Assembly: GCA_937888665.1 (NCBI GenBank)
Contig: CALBET010001014.1
Span: forward strand, 1-11,656
Source of the DNA: an uncultured Acidobacteriota bacterium
GTDB taxonomy: Bacteria; Acidobacteriota; Vicinamibacteria; Vicinamibacterales; UBA8438
Direction: 5' to 3'
DNA length: 11,656 nt
Positions within the stretch are counted from its first letter, which is position 1. Each line of letters begins with the position of its first letter. This document shows, one piece after another, positions 1 to 7,774 of this stretch. Position numbers and translations under genes: made by a program. The notes under the pieces are model-generated. The model saw nothing but the letters and a program-made list of their open reading frames with translations. It made no database searches and was not told the origin of the DNA.

Positions 1-71
1 AGCCCCCTAAAAATAGACCATCTCTTTTTTTCCCAGCTATTTACGGGTGATCCATCCCTCTGTGACAAAAG

Positions 72-87
72 TTGGCGCGTCTGTTGC
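72..87 (+). promoter_or_regulatory. Possible sigma-54 (-24/-12) promoter of the TonB-dependent receptor gene
   Basis: The segment reads TTGGCGCG, four bases, then TTGC. It has the invariant GG (74-75) and GC (86-87) separated by exactly 10 bases, as in the sigma-54 consensus TGGCACG-N4-TTGC. Ten of the eleven core positions match; the mismatch is A to G in TGGCAC. Transcription would start near position 99, leaving an untranslated leader of about 59 bases. No convincing sigma-70 promoter was seen in the same region: GTGACA at 62-67 has no good -10 at the right distance. An activator (enhancer-binding protein) site would be needed upstream, and only about 70 bases of that are visible. This is a pattern match only. 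Confidence 0.45.
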
Positions 88-141
88 CGATACGTGTAGT
101 AGAACCGGAACGAATAGAGGCCGGTAATTCCCCGAACTAGC

Positions 142-147
142 AAGGAG
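142..147 (+). promoter_or_regulatory. Ribosome binding site of the TonB-dependent receptor
   Basis: AAGGAG lies 10 bases before the ATG at 158. It is a good anti-16S match and supports that ATG as the start, which also places a normal signal peptide at the N-terminus. Confidence 0.7.
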
Positions 148-157
148 TCCCAGCACA

Positions 158-3097
158 ATGAGACGTCTCGGTGAATCCCCAGCCACTCGGGCGTTTGTCG
201 CATGCCTGACCCTGGCAGTGCTACTGTCGACCGGGACACAAGCGTGGGCCCAGGGTCGACAGACCGGTACCCTCCGCGGTTCGGCGCAAGACTCCACCGA
301 CGCGGTACTACCCGGCGTCATCGTCATCGCCGCTTCCGAGTCCCTGCAAGGCACGCGGGCAGCCGTCACCGATTTGAACGGCATCTACGAGATTCTCGGG
401 CTGCCGAACGGCGAGTATCTGGTGACGTTCTCCCTCCGGGGTTTCACGACGCTGGAAACGGTGGCCACCGTGCCGCTGGGCGGCATCGTGGAGGCCAACG
501 TCTCCATGCAGGTGGGCGGGGTGGCGGAAGCCATACAGGTCACGGCGGTTGTACCGACGCCGCTGGCGTCGACGGAGATCAGCCAGAACATCACGGCCGA
601 GCAGATTGGCACGCTGCCCGTGGGACGCACCGTGTTCCGGATCGCCGAGCTGGCGCCCGGCCTGACGGCGAACTCGCCCAACAACGGTCAGATCGTCGTC
701 AACGGCGCGTTCGCCTACGACAACATCTTTTTGATTGATGGGGTCGATATCAACGACAACCTGTTCGGCACCTCGAACAACCTCTTCATCGAGGACGCGG
801 TCGAGGAAGCGCAGGTGCTCACCTCGGGGATCTCGGCCGAGTATGGCCGGTTCTCCGGCGGCGTCGTCAACGTGGTCACCAAGAGCGGCGGCAACCAGTT
901 CTCCGGCAGCTTCCGCACGAACCTGTACAAGCCGGACTGGACGGCCCGCACCCCGTTCGAAGTCGAGAACGAGGTCGAGCGCACCGGCGACCTCGTGGAC
1001 AACACCACGTACGAAACAACCCTCGGCGGCCCGATCATCCAGGACCGTTTGTGGTTCTTTTACGCGAACCGACGACAGCGCGAAGCCTCGGATGAGACGT
1101 TCGATGAGAGCGGCATCGGCTACAACCGCGGGCTGCAGAACGACCGCAACCAGCTGAAGTTCACCGGATCGCTCGCCCCCGGGCACACCCTGGAGGGCAG
1201 CTACATGCGGAACGCGACCACACAGCAGCAGCCGACGTTCAGCTTCAGCCGCGACCCGGCGACGATGATCGACCGGACACTGCCGAACGATCTGGTGGTG
1301 GCCACCTATCGCGGGGCCATCTCGTCATCCCTGTTCGTCGAGGGCCAAGTCTCGCGGCGCGAGTTCGGGTTCCGGAACACCGGCGGCACATCGACGAACA
1401 TTTTTGATTCGCCGTTCATCACGGTGTCACAAGGCCTCGGCCACTTCAACGCGCCCTACTTCGACTCGAACGACCCGGAAGACCGGAACAACCGTCAAGT
1501 CACCGGCAGTGCCACCTACTTCCTGCCCACGAATGCCGGCTCGCACAGCATCAAGGCTGGCTTTGAGCACTTCCAGTCAACCAATACCGGTGGCAACTCG
1601 CAGTCGTCGACCGGATACGTCTTCTACACCGAGTACCTGGAAGACGCGTCCGGCGGAGCCGCGCTCGATGCTGATGGACGCTTTATTCCACTGTTCGGAT
1701 CGCCCTCCGCCTTGACCGAAATCGAGAACTGGCTGCCGGTGCGAGGCGCGACGCTCGACATCAACACGCTGTCGTTCTATGCCAATGACAACTGGGCCGT
1801 GAACGACAATCTGTCGCTGAATCTCGGTATCCGGACGGAGAAAGTCCGCAGCGACGCGACCGGAGGTATCGTGGGCATCGACACGAACGCGGTCGTACCT
1901 CGGTTGGCGGTCGCCTACGACCCGCTCGGCAACGGGCAGATGTCGTTCCAGGCCACCTACAGCCACTACTCTGGCAAGTACAGCGAGTCCCAGTTCGCGG
2001 CCAACACCAACGTCGGCACGCCAAACGTGTTGTACGGGTTCTACACCGGTCCCGACGGGCAGGGTCGTGACTTCGCGCCAGGATTCGACCCGGCCAATTA
2101 CGAGACGTACGGCGGCGAGTTCCCGGTGCAGAACATCTTCTTCGATGACAATCTGAAGTCACCGTTGACCAAAGAGTTCACGGTGTCCGGCGGCAGGGCG
2201 ATCGGCCCCCGGGGCTACGCCAAGGTGACCTACATCAACCGCCGGGCCAGCAATTTCGTGGAAGACTTCGTCACCGTCGCCGGCGGGTCGACCACGATCA
2301 TCGAGGATGGACTGGACCTCGGGACCTTCTCGAACGTCACCTACCGCAACACCGATGCCCTCGAGCGGAACTACGACGGGGTCGAGGTGCAAGGCCGGTA
2401 TCAGGTCGCGAGCAATTTCCTGATCGACGGGTCCTGGACCATCCAGGCCAAGAACGAAGGCAACTTCGAGGGTGAGTCGACCAACATGCCGGCCATTTCC
2501 TCGGCGGCGTTCGACTATCCGGAAGCGACTCCCGCTGACCGCTACTTCCCCATGGGACGACTGGACGCTTTCCAGCGACACAAGCTGAGACTCTGGGGGG
2601 TCTACAATCTTGGCCTCGGGAGTGCCGGCACCGTCGACATCGGCGCGATCCTGCGGGCCAATTCCGGACGCGCCTACAGCCTGCGAGCAGATGGCGTTCG
2701 CCCGACCTCGACACAACTCGACATCATCTCGGCCGCCGGATACGTGGACACGCCGGGGCGTCGGGACGTCTATTTCTCGCAGGGCCGCGGCTCGGAGATG
2801 TTTGACGGCTACGCGCTGCTGGACCTCTCGATCAACTACAGCATCCCGGTCTGGGACTCGTTGAGCCCCTGGATCAAGTTCGACATGTTCAATGTGTTCA
2901 ACAACGACAAGCAGATCGGCGCAAACACCACCTTGTCGGTCGATCCCGACAGTCCGCTCGACGAGTTTGGCATCCCCACCGGCTTTATCAAGGATGCTCG
3001 ATTCGGCGAGGCGACCTCGGTCGACCACTACCCGCAATATCTTCCCAATGTAGATGGTCTGCGGTCGTTCCTGGCGTCGTTCGGAATCAGGTTCTAG
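158..3097 (+). CDS. TonB-dependent outer-membrane receptor with carboxypeptidase-regulatory-like N-terminal domain
   Basis: Probable outer-membrane beta-barrel that imports a large or scarce substrate using TonB energy; the substrate cannot be read from the sequence. The 979-residue product starts with a signal peptide (basic MRR, hydrophobic core about 11-25, likely cleavage after AWA at residue 31). A carboxypeptidase-regulatory-like Ig fold follows at about 35-118 (TGTLRGSAQD, then DLNGIYEILGLPNGEY). Next comes a plug domain at about 125-245 with the typical FSGGVVNVVTKSGG (232-245). The rest is a long barrel rich in aromatic and Asn/Asp strand patterns, ending in FGIRF; a terminal Phe is the usual barrel-assembly signal. 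This architecture (Oar-like receptors) is abundant in Acidobacteriota and Bacteroidota. No SusD-like partner is present. The gene stands alone as a transcription unit, with its own promoter region and a strong terminator, so linkage to the downstream fatty-acid genes is by position only. Confidence 0.93.
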   Translation: MRRLGESPATRAFVACLTLAVLLSTGTQAWAQGRQTGTLRGSAQDSTDAVLPGVIVIAASESLQGTRAAVTDLNGIYEILGLPNGEYLVTFSLRGFTTLETVATVPLGGIVEANVSMQVGGVAEAIQVTAVVPTPLASTEISQNITAEQIGTLPVGRTVFRIAELAPGLTANSPNNGQIVVNGAFAYDNIFLIDGVDINDNLFGTSNNLFIEDAVEEAQVLTSGISAEYGRFSGGVVNVVTKSGGNQFSGSFRTNLYKPDWTARTPFEVENEVERTGDLVDNTTYETTLGGPIIQDRLWFFYANRRQREASDETFDESGIGYNRGLQNDRNQLKFTGSLAPGHTLEGSYMRNATTQQQPTFSFSRDPATMIDRTLPNDLVVATYRGAISSSLFVEGQVSRREFGFRNTGGTSTNIFDSPFITVSQGLGHFNAPYFDSNDPEDRNNRQVTGSATYFLPTNAGSHSIKAGFEHFQSTNTGGNSQSSTGYVFYTEYLEDASGGAALDADGRFIPLFGSPSALTEIENWLPVRGATLDINTLSFYANDNWAVNDNLSLNLGIRTEKVRSDATGGIVGIDTNAVVPRLAVAYDPLGNGQMSFQATYSHYSGKYSESQFAANTNVGTPNVLYGFYTGPDGQGRDFAPGFDPANYETYGGEFPVQNIFFDDNLKSPLTKEFTVSGGRAIGPRGYAKVTYINRRASNFVEDFVTVAGGSTTIIEDGLDLGTFSNVTYRNTDALERNYDGVEVQGRYQVASNFLIDGSWTIQAKNEGNFEGESTNMPAISSAAFDYPEATPADRYFPMGRLDAFQRHKLRLWGVYNLGLGSAGTVDIGAILRANSGRAYSLRADGVRPTSTQLDIISAAGYVDTPGRRDVYFSQGRGSEMFDGYALLDLSINYSIPVWDSLSPWIKFDMFNVFNNDKQIGANTTLSVDPDSPLDEFGIPTGFIKDARFGEATSVDHYPQYLPNVDGLRSFLASFGIRF

Positions 3098-3125
3098 CCC
3101 GCCGATCAACACCATCGACTCAGGG

Positions 3126-3159
3126 AAAGGGGCGGCGCCAGCGGGCGCCGCCCCTTTTT
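3126..3159 (+). terminator. Rho-independent terminator after the TonB-dependent receptor gene
   Basis: A perfect 14-bp inverted repeat (AAAGGGGCGGCGCC at 3126-3139, its exact complement at 3144-3157) closes on a 4-base loop, AGCG. The descending arm runs into five T residues (3155-3159). It begins 28 bases after the receptor stop codon. On the minus strand only three T residues follow the stem, so it should work mainly for + strand transcripts. It separates the receptor from the operon downstream. Confidence 0.93.
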
Positions 3160-3243
3160 CTTGCTCCTCGTCCGACGAGCCGAGCATCGCCCTCTTTCTT
3201 GCCGCAGTCGACTTTTCACTCATGGTGCTCGTCGACGAATCAG

Positions 3244-3273
3244 TTGACAGCACGGGCCGACGGTGGGAATAAT
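3244..3273 (+). promoter_or_regulatory. Sigma-70-type promoter of the fadR-fad operon
   Basis: A perfect -35 hexamer TTGACA (3244-3249) is followed after 18 bases by AATAAT (3268-3273), which matches TATAAT at five of six positions. Initiation would fall near 3280, giving a leader of only about 20 bases before the ATG at 3301. The last three bases of the -10 and the predicted start point lie inside the 22-bp palindrome, so a repressor bound there would block RNA polymerase directly. Confidence 0.75.
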
Positions 3274-3292
3274 GAATGAACGTTCATTCATT
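3271..3292. promoter_or_regulatory. FadR-type operator: perfect 22-bp palindrome
   Basis: The 22 bases are exactly self-complementary and centred between 3281 and 3282. The core is TGAATGA, four bases (ACGT), TCATTCA. As I recall the literature, the B. subtilis FadR (YsiA) consensus has the same TGAATGA/TCATTCA half-sites with the same 4-base gap. The site overlaps the promoter -10 and predicted start point, and lies 8 bases upstream of a TetR-family gene whose ligand domain resembles FadR. Autorepression of the operon, relieved by long-chain acyl-CoA, is the natural reading. The palindrome is seen directly; the identity of the bound protein is inferred. Confidence 0.85.
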
Positions 3293-3300
3293 TTCAACTG

Positions 3301-3923
<623 letters not shown>

Positions 3924-3927
<4 letters not shown>

Positions 3928-6266
3928 CCGAGACGGAAACCACCGTTCGCCCCATCCGCTCAGTGGCGGTCCTCGGCGCCGGCACGATGGGGGCCCAAAT
4001 TGCGGCGCACGTCGCGAACGCGGGGTTGCCGGTGGTGCTGCTGGACCTCGATGCGGAAGCCGCCGCGGCCGGGCTGAAGCGGGCGACGGGGCTGAAACCG
4101 GACCCCTTCTTCACGAGGGACGCCCAGGCCCGGATCACACTTGGCGGATTCGATGCGGATCTCGCCGCCATCGCGGACTGCGACTGGATTGTCGAGGCGG
4201 TCATCGAACGGCTCGACGCGAAGCAGTCCCTGCTCGAACACGTGGAGGCGCATCGGCGCGGTGACGCCATTGTCAGTTCCAACACCTCCGGTATCCCGAT
4301 CGGAGACATCGCGGAAGGTCGCAGTGCGGACTTCCGCCGGCACTGGCTGGGCAGCCACTTCTTCAACCCACCGCGGTATCTCCGACTCGTCGAGATTATT
4401 CCGACGCCCGACACCGCCCCGGCCGTTGTCGCCACACTGTCCGCGTTTGTCGACCAACGGCTGGGCAAGGGTGTCGTGGTGACGAAAGACACACCGGGCT
4501 TCATTGCGAACCGGGTCGGGCTCTACGGCGTGGCCTGCGTGCTGAGAGAGCTGGCCGGCGGACGCTTCACCATCGAAGAAATCGATGCCATGACCGGCCC
4601 GGCGCTGGGCCGACCCAGGAGCGCCACATTCCGCACGATGGACATCGCGGGCATCGACATCCTGGCGCATGTAGCGACGGATCTCGCCAAACGGCTGGAA
4701 ACCGACGACGAGCGGCAGTCGTTCACCTTGCCGCCGCTGATCACCGAGCTCGTTGAACGCGGCTGGATCGGCGAGAAGGCGGGTCAGGGCTTCTACCGGA
4801 AGGAACGCGGCCCACAAGGCACCGCCATCTTGACGCTGGACCCGGCGACGATGGAGTACCGGCCCCGGCAATCCGCCCGCCTCGGCGCGCTTGACGCGGC
4901 CCGGGCGATCGAAGACAGCGGAAAGCGGATACGCACGCTGTTTGGCGGGCGCGACAAGGTGGGTGACTTCATGAGGGCGACGCTCGGACGTACGCTCCGC
5001 TACGCGGCCGAAGCGGGGGCGTCGATGGCCCACACGCCCGACGATGTCGATCGGGCGTTGCGCTGGGGATTCGGCTGGGACCTGGGCCCGTTCGAACTGC
5101 TCGACGCCATCGGACTGGACACGGTGCTGTCGGCCTGCGATGACGGCGACACCGCCGATCTGTCGGCCTCGGCCCGTGAGTGGGCCGGGCTGAGCCCGCG
5201 GTCAGGCGACACGGGCGCGGACCCGCGCCGCGTGCGTGCCGCGCCACTGCCGCCAGCGGGCCCCGATCTACAGATTCTCGCGACCGCGATACAGCGCGGC
5301 GGCGTCGTAAAGCGCACTGCCGGCGCCAGTTTGGTGGACCTGGGCGACGGGGTGCTAGCGGTTGAATTCCACTCGAAGCTCAACACCATCGGGGGCGATA
5401 CGGTCCAGATGCTGACCGGGGGTGTCGCCGAAGCGTCGGAGCGGTTCAAGGGCCTGGTCGTGGGCAACGACGCGCCGAACTTCTGTGCGGGCGCCAATCT
5501 GATGATGGTGCTGCTCGAGGCGCAGGAGGGGAACTGGGAAGAGATCGACTTGATGGTGCGGGGCTTCCAGCGAGCGATCATCGGGCTGCGATACTCGCCG
5601 GTGCCGGTTGTGGTAGCGCCGGCCGGGCTCACGCTGGGGGGCGGTTGCGAAATGGTCCTGCATGCGGATCGGGTGCAGGCGGCGGCCGAGTCGTACATGG
5701 GCCAAGTCGAAGTCGGGGTCGGTCTGATCCCCGCCGGCTGCGGAACCAAAGAACTGACCATGCGCGCCGTTGACGCCACCAGCCCCGGCGCGGACCCACT
5801 CCCCAGACTGCAACGCGCGTTCGAGCTGATCGGCTTCGGCACGGTGTCGACCAGCGCGGCTGACGCGAAACGACTGGGTCTGCTCCGCGATGTCGACGGC
5901 ATCACCATGAACCGCGAGCGGTTGATGGCCGATGCGAAGTCGACGGTGCTTGACCGCGTCCACGATGGCTATCAGGCGCCGGCTCGGCGCACCGCCATCC
6001 AGGTGGGAGGCGAAGATCAGCGGGCCGCCCTGGACCTGGGTGTCCATCTGGCCTGGCGCGGTGGGCGAATCAGCGACCACGACGCCCTGATTGCGCGCAA
6101 GATCGCCCGGATCATGACCGGGGGCGACCTTCCCCATCCGACGACCGTCTCCGAACAGTACCTCCTCGACTTGGAACGCGAAGCGTTTCTGAGCCTGTGC
6201 GGCGAGCGGGCGACGTTGGCGCGAATCAGCCACACGCTGAAGACCGGCAAGACGCTGCGGAACTAG
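3924..6266 (+). CDS. fadN: Bifunctional 3-hydroxyacyl-CoA dehydrogenase/enoyl-CoA hydratase (FadN type)
   Basis: Cytoplasmic enzyme for the middle two steps of beta-oxidation: hydration of trans-2-enoyl-CoA, then NAD-dependent oxidation of L-3-hydroxyacyl-CoA. The 780-residue product begins with the dehydrogenase NAD-binding fold: GAGTMG (18-23), SSNTSG (118-123), then HFFNP (145-149) with catalytic His145. The dehydrogenase C-terminal domains cover about 188-400 (KDTPGFIANRVG at the boundary). After a Pro/Arg/Ala-rich linker (about 425-450) comes a crotonase domain (about 455-650). It has NDAPNFCAGAN (515-525) for the oxyanion hole and both acid/base glutamates, Glu576 in GGGCE and Glu596 in GQVEV. 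Their 20-residue spacing is that of Glu144/Glu164 in rat hydratase, so both activities should be intact. Dehydrogenase-first order is the reverse of E. coli FadB and matches B. subtilis FadN (YusL, about 789 residues). Start ATG overlaps the fadR stop. Confidence 0.94.
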
Positions 6267-6291
6267 GTGACACGAGCAGAGTGACCCTCGC

Positions 6292-7098
6292 ATGATTGAC
6301 GTCGGAACCGGACCACCGCTGCTTCTCATTCCGGGCATCCAAGGACGCTGGGAGTGGATGGGGCCGGCGGTCGATAGCCTGGCGCGTCGCTGTCGAGTCA
6401 TCAGTTTCTCGCTGGCCGGCGACACGGGCAGCGGCCGCCGTTTCGACCCGGCCCGCGGCTTCGACAACTACGTGGATCAAATCGAGGAGGTGTTGGCACA
6501 CGCCGGCGTAGACCACGCGGCAATCTGCGGCGTGTCGTTCGGAGGGCTCGTGGCGCTGGACTGGGCGGCGCGGCGACCGGAGCGGACCAACGCGTTGATC
6601 CTCGTGTCCACACCGTCGCCCGATTTCAAGCCGGGCTGCCGGGTCCAGTGGTATATGCGGGCGCCCCGACTCCTGTCGCCGCTGTTCGCGGTGCAGTCGC
6701 CCTTCCGACTAGGGCCTGAGATCTGGCGGGCATTCGACAGCGTGGGCGACCGGATCGGTTTCGCCGGGCGGCACCTTGCACGGGTCGCGTTGTCGCCGTG
6801 CTCGCCGACGCGGATGGTGGAGCGGGCGCGGTTGCTGGCGGCGATCGACTTTGATCAGGCGTGCCGACAGACGTCAGCCCCGACGCTCGTGGTCACGGGC
6901 GACCCGGGGCTCGACCGGGTCGTGCCGGTCACCGGGACCCGATCGTATGCGGATCGAATCAGCGGCGCCCGTCACGAGACCCTCGAACGCACCGGGCACA
7001 TCGGGCTGGTGACACGGCCGGACCGCTTTGCGGACGTCGTCGGGCAGTTCGTCGCACAGACCTCTGGCGACGCGGAGGCTCTGCGGCGACCGGCCTAG
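6292..7098 (+). CDS. Alpha/beta-fold hydrolase (esterase, lipase or thioesterase-like)
   Basis: Probable serine hydrolase of unknown substrate. The 268-residue product has the classic alpha/beta-hydrolase elements: oxyanion motif LLLIPGIQG (10-18), nucleophile elbow GVSFGG with Ser82, acid in GDPGLDRVVP (most likely Asp208), and His236 in TGHIG. A variable cap lies about 115-185. There is no signal peptide or membrane segment, so it should act in the cytoplasm. The ATG at 6292 is the only reasonable start, because an in-frame TGA lies at 6268; the N-terminus is short, with the GxGPPLLLIPG strand beginning almost at once. The ribosome site is weak. It follows fadN by 25 bases and is read with the beta-oxidation genes, so it may release acyl chains from esters or act on acyl-CoA; that is inference. 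It is not closely similar to the second hydrolase downstream. Confidence 0.85.
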   Translation: MIDVGTGPPLLLIPGIQGRWEWMGPAVDSLARRCRVISFSLAGDTGSGRRFDPARGFDNYVDQIEEVLAHAGVDHAAICGVSFGGLVALDWAARRPERTNALILVSTPSPDFKPGCRVQWYMRAPRLLSPLFAVQSPFRLGPEIWRAFDSVGDRIGFAGRHLARVALSPCSPTRMVERARLLAAIDFDQACRQTSAPTLVVTGDPGLDRVVPVTGTRSYADRISGARHETLERTGHIGLVTRPDRFADVVGQFVAQTSGDAEALRRPA

Positions 7099-7119
7099 CC
7101 GACACTAAGCCGACACTAA
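7098..7119 (+). repeat. Exact 11-bp tandem duplication between the two hydrolase genes
   Basis: GCCGACACTAA occurs twice in immediate succession (7098-7108 and 7109-7119). The first base is the last base of the upstream stop codon. The repeat fills almost all of the 25-base gap and displaces any Shine-Dalgarno sequence from the ATG at 7124. It looks like a small slippage duplication. Confidence 0.8.
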
Positions 7120-7123
7120 AAGC

Positions 7124-7774
7124 ATGGCACTCAGCACCGGTGGTCTCAGCCCGATTCGGCAGTTTTCCGGCCCCGCCGGCACCATCGAGGCACTGTTTGA
7201 ACACCCGACGGAGAGCCCTCGTGCGGTGATGATCTTCGGCCATCCACACCCCCGGCACGGCGGAACCATGCATACCAAGGTCGTCTATCGCGCCGCCAAG
7301 ACGTTTCTGGCGCTCGGGTGCGCCGTCCTCCGGTTCAACTTCCGGGGCGTCGGCGCAAGCCAAGGTCAGTGGGACGACGGCCGCGGTGAACAAGATGACT
7401 TCGCGGCGGGGATCGACGTCGCGGCGACCACCTATCCCGGCGTTGAACTGTGGGCCGGGGGGTTCTCCTTCGGCGCCTGGATCGCGCTGTGCCGTGGCAT
7501 CGCCGACTCGCGCATCACGACGCTGCTCGCGATTGCCCCGCCGGTGGGGTGGTACGATTTCGCCGATGTGGCCGCGAGCCCAAAACTGATGCACTTCATT
7601 CACGGCGAGCAGGATGAGCTCGTGCCGGTGGCCCAGATGCGGGCTCAATACAAAGAAATCAGCGAGCCCAAAACGCTGACGGTCATCGACGGCGCCAACC
7701 ATCTCTTCGATGGACGAGTCGCCGAGGTTGGCGACGTGATCCGGGCCAGATTTCGCACGGAGGAACAGTCATGA
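7124..7774 (+). CDS. Alpha/beta superfamily hydrolase, COG2945-like
   Basis: Small 216-residue serine hydrolase. It carries the signature GHPHPRHGGTMHTKVV (39-54) of the dienelactone-hydrolase-like group I recall as COG2945, then RFNFRGVGAS (70-79), nucleophile elbow GFSFGAW with Ser115, acid Asp164 in HGEQDELVP, and His193 in ANHLF. There is no signal peptide, so cytoplasmic action is expected. Members of this group are poorly characterised, and no substrate can be assigned. The ATG at 7124 is the first start after an in-frame TAA at 7106, and no clear ribosome site precedes it. Its 3' end overlaps the thiolase start by four bases (ATGA), which ties it firmly to the operon and suggests coupled expression. 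A role as acyl-CoA or acyl-ester hydrolase beside beta-oxidation is inference. Confidence 0.88.
   Translation: MALSTGGLSPIRQFSGPAGTIEALFEHPTESPRAVMIFGHPHPRHGGTMHTKVVYRAAKTFLALGCAVLRFNFRGVGASQGQWDDGRGEQDDFAAGIDVAATTYPGVELWAGGFSFGAWIALCRGIADSRITTLLAIAPPVGWYDFADVAASPKLMHFIHGEQDELVPVAQMRAQYKEISEPKTLTVIDGANHLFDGRVAEVGDVIRARFRTEEQS
7759..7764 (+). promoter_or_regulatory. Ribosome binding site of fadA
   Basis: GGAGGA lies 6 bases before the ATG at 7771, inside the end of the preceding hydrolase gene. It is the strongest Shine-Dalgarno match in the operon and fixes the thiolase start. Confidence 0.75.

Larger units (their letters stand above)
3160..3300. other. Intergenic regulatory gap between receptor and fatty-acid operon
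   Basis: Non-coding stretch between the terminator and the TetR gene. It holds a small hairpin (CTCGT/ACGAG, 3167-3179), two short self-complementary words (AGTCGACT at 3206-3213 and TCGTCGACGA at 3229-3238), and the promoter and operator annotated separately. A pair of 9-base inverted arms, ATCAGTTGA at 3239-3247 and TCAACTGAT at 3294-3302, encloses the promoter and operator. The part from 3266 to 3297 is much richer in A and T than the rest of the window. No coding sequence is supported here. Confidence 0.7.

Noticed and set aside
11..42. Inverted words AAATAG (11-16) and CTATTT (37-42) flanking a T-rich tract
   Set aside because: Only six bases with a 20-base spacer, no extension and no GC stem before the T tract, so neither a terminator nor an operator can be supported.
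3167..3179. Short hairpin CTCGT-CCG-ACGAG just after the main terminator
   Set aside because: Five base pairs with no T tract; too weak to call a second terminator.
3054..3272. Small + strand open frame (72 codons) across the receptor 3' end and the terminator
   Set aside because: It runs through the terminator stem-loop and the fad promoter, has no ribosome site, and encodes the translated hairpin rather than a plausible protein.
6267..6285. Direct repeat GTGAC twice in the gap before the first hydrolase
   Set aside because: Five bases only, part overlapping the fadN end region; expected by chance.
5355..6467. Long open frame on the minus strand (370 codons), also others at 2159-3253, 3960-5033 and 308-1186
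   Set aside because: They lie opposite well-recognised genes, give Arg/Gly/His-rich translations with no family motifs, and are expected from the high GC of the sense genes.
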